The notes beneath the pieces are model-generated. The model saw nothing but the letters and a program-made list of their open reading frames with translations. It had not been told where the DNA came from and made no database searches. DNA of 64,000 nt from Rhizobium sp. N324 (lineage in GTDB: Bacteria > Pseudomonadota > Alphaproteobacteria > Rhizobiales > Rhizobiaceae): the NCBI RefSeq assembly GCF_001664485.1, contig NZ_CP013630.1, positions 4,576,006 to 4,640,005 of the forward strand, in the 5' to 3' direction. The position numbers were made by a program, and so were the translations under genes. The first letter of the stretch is position 1. Every line of letters begins with the position of its first letter. This document shows, one piece after another, positions 57,673 to 64,000 of this stretch.

Positions 57673-59550
57673 CTAGGCGATATGTCTCTCGGACAAGGGG
57701 CGTCGACGCAGATGCACGAGCAGCAGCGCGACGGCGGCGGGAGTCATTCCCTCAACGATGGCAGCCTGGGCGATGTTGAATGGGCGCACCGCCCCGAGCT
57801 TGGCCTTCAACTCATTCGATAGCCCGGACAGCGAACCATAGTCGAAATCAGCGGGGATATGCCGTTCTTCGTCGCGCTGCTGATCGGCAATCGCCGCAGC
57901 CTGCCGATCCAGATAGACCGAATAACCCGCCTCGATCTCCAATGCCTCCGCTGCCTTCGGCGCAATGCCACCCAGCTCCTCGGACCAAACAGCTCGAAGG
58001 GCGTTGAAATCGTAATTCGGATAAGAAAGCAGCTCATAGGCCGTTCGGCGCTGACCGTCGAGATTGATGTTCAAACCGACGCGCCGCGCCTCATTCGGCG
58101 TCACCGTTAGTGACTGCAACAGAATCCGCCCCGCTTCAATTTCTGCTTTGTAGCGTGTGAATCGTTGCTCCCGCTCGCCGCTCACGCATCCAAGCTGAAT
58201 GGCCAGCGGCGTTAGGCGCATATCGGCGTTGTCGGCCCGTAGCGTCAGTCGGTACTCCGCTCGCGATGTGAACATTCGATACGGTTCCGTAATGCCGCGG
58301 GACGTTAAGTCGTCGATCATCACGCCAATATAGGAATTGGTGCGGCTGAAATGAAACGGATCCGAATCGCTGCTTCGCAGTGCAGCATTCAGCCCTGCCG
58401 CCAAGCCCTGGGCGGCCGCTTCTTCGTAACCCGTAGTGCCATTGATCTGGCCCGCCAGAAACAGCCCTCTCAGCCGTTTGACCTCGAGCGACGGCGTCAA
58501 CTCCCGCGGATCGACATGATCATATTCGATCGCATAACCCGGCTGGATGATTCTCGCCATCTCGAGACCAGGAATCGTCTTGATGAATTCCGCCTGGACC
58601 TCCGCCGGCAGCGACGTCGAGATGCCGTTCGGGTAAACGGTATCATCGTCCAGACCTTCAGGCTCAAGAAAGACCTGATGTCCGTCCCGCTCCCCGAACT
58701 TGACAAGCTTGTCTTCGATAGACGGGCAATAACGCGGGCCGACACCTTCGATCTGGCCGGAATACATGGCCGACCGCATGATGTTATCGACAATGATGCG
58801 ATGTGTCGCCTCGGTCGTCCGGGTAACCCCGCATTCGATCTGCGGCGTGGTTATTGCATCGGTCATCAGCGAGAAGGGGATAAGCTCGTCGTCGGCGCCC
58901 TGTCGGCCGACGGACTGCCAGTCGATGGTCTTTCCGTCCAGCCGCGCCGGTGTCCCGGTCTTCAACCGGCCCAGGCGCAATCCAAGCCTGGCCAGGGTGG
59001 CCGACAGACCGACCGACGGTGCTTCGCCAACCCGACCGGCCGGGGTCTTTTCCGAACCGATATGAATAAGGCCGCGCAGAAAAGTGCCGGTCGTCAAAAC
59101 GACTGAGGCCGCTGTCAACACCCGGCCGTCTTTCATGATCACGCCGGCCACGCGGCCATCGACGACCTGCAGATCAAACGCATCGCCTTCAATGATATGC
59201 AAACCGGCTGTTGCCTCGATCGCCGCCAGCATCGCCAGGCGATAGAGTTTTCGATCGGCCTGGGTGCGCGGTCCGCGCACGGCCGCACCCTTTTTCTTGT
59301 TCAGTATCCTGAACTGAATGCCGGCAACATCGGCGACGCGGCCCATGAGGCCGTCCATCGCGTCGATCTCGCGGACCAGATGGCCTTTGCCCAGCCCGCC
59401 GATCGCCGGATTACACGACATCACACCGATCGTGTCGCGCCTATGGGTCACCAAGCCGGTTTTGGCGCCAAGGCGGGCGGCGGCGCTGGCAGCTTCCGAG
59501 CCCGCATGGCCACCCCCTATCACAATGACATCATAGACATTATCGGTCAT
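57673..59550 (-). CDS. mnmG: tRNA uridine-5-carboxymethylaminomethyl synthesis enzyme MnmG (GidA)
   Basis: A 625-residue FAD protein that, with MnmE, modifies the wobble uridine of tRNAs reading two-codon boxes. The dinucleotide fold [14 protein letters not shown] is at the N-terminus, [20 protein letters not shown] at about 46-65, and RPGYAIEYD appears in the variant [16 protein letters not shown] 59550 has GGAG 10 bases upstream. It stands between rsmG and mnmE in the conserved origin-proximal gid cluster. Confidence 0.96.
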   Translation of the reverse strand: MTDNVYDVIVIGGGHAGSEAASAAARLGAKTGLVTHRRDTIGVMSCNPAIGGLGKGHLVREIDAMDGLMGRVADVAGIQFRILNKKKGAAVRGPRTQADRKLYRLAMLAAIEATAGLHIIEGDAFDLQVVDGRVAGVIMKDGRVLTAASVVLTTGTFLRGLIHIGSEKTPAGRVGEAPSVGLSATLARLGLRLGRLKTGTPARLDGKTIDWQSVGRQGADDELIPFSLMTDAITTPQIECGVTRTTEATHRIIVDNIMRSAMYSGQIEGVGPRYCPSIEDKLVKFGERDGHQVFLEPEGLDDDTVYPNGISTSLPAEVQAEFIKTIPGLEMARIIQPGYAIEYDHVDPRELTPSLEVKRLRGLFLAGQINGTTGYEEAAAQGLAAGLNAALRSSDSDPFHFSRTNSYIGVMIDDLTSRGITEPYRMFTSRAEYRLTLRADNADMRLTPLAIQLGCVSGEREQRFTRYKAEIEAGRILLQSLTVTPNEARRVGLNINLDGQRRTAYELLSYPNYDFNALRAVWSEELGGIAPKAAEALEIEAGYSVYLDRQAAAIADQQRDEERHIPADFDYGSLSGLSNELKAKLGAVRPFNIAQAAIVEGMTPAAVALLLVHLRRRPLSERHIA

Positions 59551-59601
59551 CCGAGACTCCAAATCCGGCAGTCCTTCACACGAGACACCAGCATTCCCTG
59601 G

Positions 59602-59617
59602 TGTTTCACGTGAATCA
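59602..59617. promoter_or_regulatory. parS: parS-like site between mnmE and mnmG
   Basis: TGTTTCACGTGAATCA differs from consensus at one position (A to T at base 14) and includes the mnmE stop codon. Confidence 0.8.
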
Positions 59618-60934
59618 CTTGCCGATACAAAACTCCGAGAAGATCACCCCAAGCAGCTGTTCGACATCGACCCTGCCGGTAATTCTCCCCAAATAGTCCG
59701 CAGCGATGCGCAGCTGTTCCGTCCGCAGCTCGAGATTGACGTCCGTCGCCGAAATCGCCAGATCAAGCGCCGCCAAACATTTCGCCAACGAATCCTTATG
59801 CCGTTGCCGGCTGGGAACCGCCATGGACAAGCCGGTGAAACGCGTGGCGACGCTCCTGCCGATCAGCTGCCGCAATTCCAGCAAGCCGTCACCGTTTGCC
59901 GCCGAAATCTGCAGATCGTAGGGGCCTGAGACGCCGTCCACCAGATCCTTCTTCGTCCCGACAGTAACATGCGGCAAAGCGGGGTCCAAGTCGTCGGGAA
60001 GCAGCGGGCTCGTCATGTCGACCAGCAGCAGCACCAGATCGGCATCCCGGAGCGCGACACGGGCGCGCCGCACGCCTTCCATTTCCACACGGTCATCCGC
60101 CTGGCGAAGACCTGCCGTGTCATAGAGCTTTATCAGATAGCCATCAATATCAAGATCGACCTGCAGGATATCGCGAGTGGTTCCCGCGATCTCGGTGACA
60201 ATGGCGACATCGCGCTGTGCCAGAGCGTTCAGCAGGCTGGATTTCCCAGCGTTCGGCGCGCCGGCGATGACCACCTTGAAGCCGTCCCTGATAATCTCTC
60301 CGGCCGACGCTGCCGCGAGATGGTGCTCGATATGACCGCGCAGCCTATCCATATCGGCCCAGACCATCTCGGACACCGAACCGGGAACGTCGTCCTCGTC
60401 GGCAAAATCAAGTTCCGCCTCGATCAGCGCGCGGGCGCGCGTCAATCGTTCCGCCCACGAATCGTAAATGAGGGAAAGTCCACCGGCGCTGTGTTCGACC
60501 GCTAGCCGTCGCTGCATCTCGGTTTCAGCGCCGATTAGATCGGCGAGCCCTTCGACCTCAACGAGATCAAGCTTGCCGTTCTCAAACGCCCGGCGGGAGA
60601 ATTCGCCTTCGACCGCCATGCGAACGCCTGGAACATCGCCAAGCGTTTGGAACAGCGCCGCCAGCACCGCTTTGCTGCCGTGCAGCTGCAGCTCGGCCAC
60701 GTCTTCGCCGGTAAACGAGTGCGGTGCAGGAAAAAACAACACGAGGCCGCTATCGATCGGCTGGTTGTTACGAGCCCGAATCGTTCGGCGGGACGCATAA
60801 CGGGCTGTCGGAACCGATCCGACCAAACCAACCAAGATCTCCTTGGTCAACGGACCGCTGATTCGAACGACCGATACACCGGAGGGTGTGGCACCGCTCG
60901 ATAGCGCAAAGATCGTATCATGCAACATGGCCAT
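59615..60934 (-). CDS. mnmE: tRNA modification GTPase MnmE (TrmE)
   Basis: A 439-residue GTPase, partner of MnmG. It has an N-terminal tetrahydrofolate-binding domain ([22 protein letters not shown]), a helical domain with an inserted G domain (P-loop GAPNAGKSS, switch [16 protein letters not shown]4 GTKKD) and the C-terminal FSEFCIGK with the functional cysteine. ATG 60934 follows CAGGCGAG; ATG 60928 is an alternative. Confidence 0.95.
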   Translation of the reverse strand: MAMLHDTIFALSSGATPSGVSVVRISGPLTKEILVGLVGSVPTARYASRRTIRARNNQPIDSGLVLFFPAPHSFTGEDVAELQLHGSKAVLAALFQTLGDVPGVRMAVEGEFSRRAFENGKLDLVEVEGLADLIGAETEMQRRLAVEHSAGGLSLIYDSWAERLTRARALIEAELDFADEDDVPGSVSEMVWADMDRLRGHIEHHLAAASAGEIIRDGFKVVIAGAPNAGKSSLLNALAQRDVAIVTEIAGTTRDILQVDLDIDGYLIKLYDTAGLRQADDRVEMEGVRRARVALRDADLVLLLVDMTSPLLPDDLDPALPHVTVGTKKDLVDGVSGPYDLQISAANGDGLLELRQLIGRSVATRFTGLSMAVPSRQRHKDSLAKCLAALDLAISATDVNLELRTEQLRIAADYLGRITGRVDVEQLLGVIFSEFCIGK

Positions 60935-60979
60935 CTCGCCTGTTCCGGTTCGAACCCGAATCGATCCCGACAAATAGAA

Positions 60980-61012
60980 AAGCTGGCGACATCGTTCGGA
61001 TGTCCCCAGCTT
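60980..61012 (-). terminator. Terminator after rho
   Basis: On the reverse strand, AAGCTGGGGACAT pairs with ATGTCGCCAGCTT (one mismatch) around CCGAACG and continues TTCTATTT. Confidence 0.75.
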
Positions 61013-61036
61013 CCAAAGGATGAATCCGGCTAAGGA

Positions 61037-62302
61037 TTATGTATTCATCGAGTCGAAGAAGTCCGAATTGTTCTTCGTCTGCTTGAGCTTGTCGATCAGG
61101 AATTCGATCGCATCGGTCGTGCCCATCGGCGCCAGAATGCGGCGCAGCACGAAGATCTTCTGAAGATCCTGGCGCGGAACGAGCAGGTCTTCCTTACGCG
61201 TGCCGGACTTCAGGATGTCCATCGCCGGGAAGATGCGCTTGTCGGCGACCTTGCGGTCGAGGACGATTTCCGAGTTGCCGGTGCCCTTGAATTCTTCGAA
61301 GATCACTTCGTCCATGCGGCTGCCGGTGTCGATCAGTGCCGTCGCGATGATCGTCAGCGAGCCGCCTTCCTCGATGTTACGCGCCGCGCCGAAGAAGCGC
61401 TTCGGCCGCTGCAGCGCGTTGGCGTCGACACCGCCGGTCAGCACCTTGCCGGAAGACGGAACAACCGTGTTGTAGGCACGGCCAAGACGGGTGATCGAAT
61501 CGAGCAGGATGACGACGTCGCGGCCATGTTCGACAAGACGCTTGGCCTTTTCGATGACCATCTCGGCCACCTGGACGTGACGCACGGCCGGTTCGTCGAA
61601 GGTCGAGGAGATGACCTCGCCGCGGACCGAGCGCTGCATGTCGGTCACTTCTTCGGGGCGTTCATCGATCAGCAGAACGATGAGATAGCATTCCGGATGA
61701 TTTGCCGTGATCGAATGGGCAATGTTCTGCAGCAGCACGGTCTTACCGGTGCGCGGCGGTGCGACGATCAATCCGCGCTGGCCCTTGCCGAGCGGCGCCA
61801 CCAAGTCGATGACCCGCGGCGACAGATCCTTGGATGTCGGAATATCGAGTTCCATCTTGAAGCGCTCGTTCGGATAGAGCGGCGTCAGATTGTCGAAATG
61901 GACTTTGTGACGGATCTTTTCCGGATCGTCGAAATTGATGGTGTTGACTTTCAGCAGCGCGAAATAGCGCTCGCCTTCCTTCGGCCCGCGGATCGGGCCC
62001 TCGACGGTATCGCCAGTTTTGAGCGAGAACCGGCGGATCTGCGACGGTGAGATATAGATATCGTCCGGACCCGGCAAGTAGTTTGCATTGGCCGAACGCA
62101 GGAAACCGAAACCATCCTGCAGCACCTCGACGACCCCTTCGCCGATAATTTCGACATCCTGGCTGGCAAGCATCTTGAGGATGGCAAACATCAGCTCCTG
62201 CTTACGCATCGTGCTGGCATTCTCGACCTCGAGCGATTCGGCGAAAGCCAGAAGATCCGTCGGGGATTTGCTTTTAAGTTCCTGAAGCTTCATTTCAGCC
62301 AT
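61037..62302 (-). CDS. rho: Transcription termination factor Rho
   Basis: A 421-residue RNA helicase and terminator. The N-terminal helical and cold-shock RNA-binding domains (about 1-130; RNP1 GFGFLRS) precede the ATPase domain with Walker A PPRTGKT and [14 protein letters not shown]. The R-loop and Q-loop region [20 protein letters not shown] is intact. Start ATG 62302 follows no strong ribosome site. The 199-base gap to hemJ upstream (62303-62501) is probably its leader; no other gene is seen there. Confidence 0.96.
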   Translation of the reverse strand: MAEMKLQELKSKSPTDLLAFAESLEVENASTMRKQELMFAILKMLASQDVEIIGEGVVEVLQDGFGFLRSANANYLPGPDDIYISPSQIRRFSLKTGDTVEGPIRGPKEGERYFALLKVNTINFDDPEKIRHKVHFDNLTPLYPNERFKMELDIPTSKDLSPRVIDLVAPLGKGQRGLIVAPPRTGKTVLLQNIAHSITANHPECYLIVLLIDERPEEVTDMQRSVRGEVISSTFDEPAVRHVQVAEMVIEKAKRLVEHGRDVVILLDSITRLGRAYNTVVPSSGKVLTGGVDANALQRPKRFFGAARNIEEGGSLTIIATALIDTGSRMDEVIFEEFKGTGNSEIVLDRKVADKRIFPAMDILKSGTRKEDLLVPRQDLQKIFVLRRILAPMGTTDAIEFLIDKLKQTKNNSDFFDSMNT

Positions 62303-62501
62303 GAAGTGACCAATACTCTTTTCAATTTTGCAGGGGAAAGGCGATGTTGGGTCGTATTCGGTACTGCGAAAGGGCTCGCAGACGACTGAACTCTACACAC
62401 ATGCCACGTAGATGAGTTGCGCGGAAAATAGCGACTCGCAATCGCCGCCGCAAGAGGGCTGCTTAAAATGAAGCAAATTTAACCTGAAGGCGAATTCGTC
62501 C

Positions 62502-63044
62502 TCAAAACGGCTTCACCACGACGAGGATGACGATCAGGATCATCAGCAAGGTCGGCGCCTCGTTCATGAAGCGCCAATAGCGTGCCGAGCGGCGATTTTC
62601 ATCCCGCTCGAAGGCTCTAACAGCGCGGCTGAAGAACATATGAACCCCGGTCAGCAGCGCGACGAGGCCGATCTTGGCATGCAGCCAGCCGCCCTGGAAT
62701 CCATAGACCGACCAGGCGAGATAGAGGCCGAAGATCCATGTCAGCATCATCGCCGGCGTCATGATGATCCGAAGCAGCCGACGCTCCATCACCTTGAAGG
62801 TCTCCGATTGCACGGAACCCGGTTCGGCATCGGTGTGGTAGATGAACAGCCGCGGCATATAAAGCAACCCGGCCATCCAGGAAATCACTGCGATGATGTG
62901 GAGCGCCTTGATCCAGAGATAGAGATTATCCGGGTTCCACGCGAAAAGCCCGACCGCCAGCAGCGCGAAGAAAGCCAGCGCAAAATGCGCGCGCCGGCGG
63001 GCGTAGGCGCCGAGCCCGCGATCGGTCTGCTTTTCCATCCTCAC
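62502..63044 (-). CDS. hemJ: Protoporphyrinogen IX oxidase HemJ
   Basis: A 180-residue membrane protein with four hydrophobic helices, the type that converts protoporphyrinogen IX to protoporphyrin in many alphaproteobacteria. The segment [20 protein letters not shown] has the conserved His thought to bind haem, and [10 protein letters not shown] plus [14 protein letters not shown] are family features. GTG 63044 overlaps the hemE stop and has GAGGG upstream; ATG 63038 is the other option. Overlap with hemE shows co-expression of two haem-synthesis steps. Confidence 0.9.
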   Translation of the reverse strand: MRMEKQTDRGLGAYARRRAHFALAFFALLAVGLFAWNPDNLYLWIKALHIIAVISWMAGLLYMPRLFIYHTDAEPGSVQSETFKVMERRLLRIIMTPAMMLTWIFGLYLAWSVYGFQGGWLHAKIGLVALLTGVHMFFSRAVRAFERDENRRSARYWRFMNEAPTLLMILIVILVVVKPF

Positions 63045-64000
63045 GTCGACCCTCGCACACGATCGACCAGCAGGCGCACATGCTCGGGGTCAGCCTGCGG
63101 CGTGATGCCGTGGCCGAGATTGAAGATCAGCGGTCCATGGCCGAGATGCTTCAGAATATCGTCAACTCCCTCTTCCAACGCCCGGCCGCCGGCAACGACG
63201 CGCATCGGATCGAGATTACCCTGAACCGGTCCATCTTTTTGCAGTTCGGCGGCAAAGGCCAAAGGCACCGACCAATCGAGGCCGATCGCATCGGCGCCGG
63301 TCTTCTGACGATATGTTTTCAGCTGGTAGCCAGCACCTTTTGCAAAGGCGATGATCCGCGCCTGCGGCCGCCGCGATTTCACCGAAGCGATCATCCGCGC
63401 AACCGGCCTGACCGCGAACGCCTCGAACTCCCTTTCGCCGAGAACACCGGCCCAGGAATCGAAGATCTGCACGGCATCGGCGCCGGCATCGATTTGGGCG
63501 ACGAGATAATCGGCCGAGACGTCGGCAAGCAGCATGAGCAGATGTTCGAAGGCGCGGGCATGGCGATAGGCAAAGAGACGGGCAGGGGCCTGATCCGGCG
63601 TGCCGTGCCCCGCGATCATATAGGTCGCAACCGTCCACGGCGCGCCGCAGAAACCGAGCAGCGTCGTTTCATCAGGCAGCTCCTCACGCAACCGCCGCAC
63701 CGCCTCCAGAACCGGCTGGAGATAATCGACAACCTCTTCCCCGTTCAATCGCCCGATACCGGCTTCATCGATCGGATCCATCTCCGGTCCATGGCCCTCG
63801 GTAAAGCGGACATTTCGTTTCATCGCGTCGGGAATGACCAGGATATCCGAAAACAGGATGGCCGCGTCAAAGCCATAACGGCGGATCGGCTGCAATGTCA
63901 CTTCAACGGCGTGTTCGGGCGAGTAACAGAGATCGAGGAAACTCCCGGCCTTTGCCCGGGTCTGCCGATATTCCGGGAGATAACGCCCAGCCTGTCTCAT
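63041..64000 (-). CDS. hemE: Uroporphyrinogen decarboxylase (5' end missing)
   Basis: Only the last 319 codons are present; the window ends at an internal ATG that starts [17 protein letters not shown]. That is the conserved substrate-binding segment normally found about 25 residues into HemE, so the true start lies beyond the window. The enzyme decarboxylates uroporphyrinogen III to coproporphyrinogen [15 protein letters not shown] and [13 protein letters not shown] are diagnostic. In alphaproteobacteria hemE borders the chromosomal origin, so oriC is expected just past base 64000. Confidence 0.94.
   Translation of the reverse strand: MRQAGRYLPEYRQTRAKAGSFLDLCYSPEHAVEVTLQPIRRYGFDAAILFSDILVIPDAMKRNVRFTEGHGPEMDPIDEAGIGRLNGEEVVDYLQPVLEAVRRLREELPDETTLLGFCGAPWTVATYMIAGHGTPDQAPARLFAYRHARAFEHLLMLLADVSADYLVAQIDAGADAVQIFDSWAGVLGEREFEAFAVRPVARMIASVKSRRPQARIIAFAKGAGYQLKTYRQKTGADAIGLDWSVPLAFAAELQKDGPVQGNLDPMRVVAGGRALEEGVDDILKHLGHGPLIFNLGHGITPQADPEHVRLLVDRVRGST

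Noticed and set aside
60947..60957. GGTTCGAACCC as the T-arm of a tRNA
   Set aside because: No acceptor stem, anticodon arm or D-arm can be folded around it; it is the leader of mnmE.
63998..64000. ATG at the window edge as the hemE start
   Set aside because: [12 protein letters not shown] is an internal conserved HemE segment; the true N-terminus is outside the window.

Overview
The window is a piece of a rhizobial chromosome, most like Rhizobium etli or R. leguminosarum. The support is high GC content, alphaproteobacterial gene orders, a large (1,591-residue) NAD-glutamate dehydrogenase, TrcR, HemJ, an ImuA-ImuB-DnaE2 mutasome and a flagellin of the short rhizobial type. The right end (parB-parA-rsmG-mnmG-mnmE-rho-hemJ-hemE) is the block that lies beside the chromosomal origin in alphaproteobacteria. 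oriC itself would be expected just past hemE, outside the window. No tRNA, rRNA, CRISPR array, insertion sequence or prophage was seen; this is mostly core chromosome.

Layout. 1-5.0 kb (+): end of rlmH, an EnvC-like septal factor, ctpA, a YibQ-like protein and rppH. 5.1-5.9 kb (-): bfr and bfd (iron storage). 6.0-12 kb (-): imuA-imuB-dnaE2, an SOS mutagenesis operon with a direct-repeat LexA site at its promoter. 12-14.5 kb: a small zincin, a CoA ester lyase coupled to a DUF1737 protein, a small membrane protein and a VOC protein. 14.6-18.5 kb: leuD, a serine/threonine dehydratase-like gene, leuB and a PAP2 phosphatase. 18.5-24.9 kb (-): an MHS-type transporter with a large inserted loop, a three-gene ABC system whose permease carries a histidine-rich loop, and an alkaline phosphatase preceded by an almost perfect PHO box. 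25-30.6 kb: asd, a lytic transglycosylase, a GGDEF protein, a beta-carbonic anhydrase and a pyridoxal kinase. 30.8-37 kb (+): NAD-glutamate dehydrogenase and a UMF1-type MFS protein. 37-43.3 kb: purH, a heparinase-like protein, rsmB, htpX and an SDHAF4-like protein.

43.3-43.9 kb is an AT-richer pocket with a DUF1508 gene and, on the opposite strand, a promoter plus rho-independent terminator with no ORF between them: a candidate small RNA. 44-50.8 kb: acs, trcR, an isolated flagellin gene, prpE and a PLP-homeostasis protein. 51-55.2 kb (+): leuS-lptE-holA. 55.3-64 kb (-): the origin-proximal block.

Three parS-like sites (one perfect 16-mer inside rsmG, one between mnmE and mnmG, one about 40 kb away behind leuB) tie the region to ParABS chromosome segregation. 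The least explained items are the His-rich ABC cluster (candidate metal transport), the antisense small RNA candidate at 43.5 kb, the transporter insertion domain and a 39-codon ORF upstream of asd.
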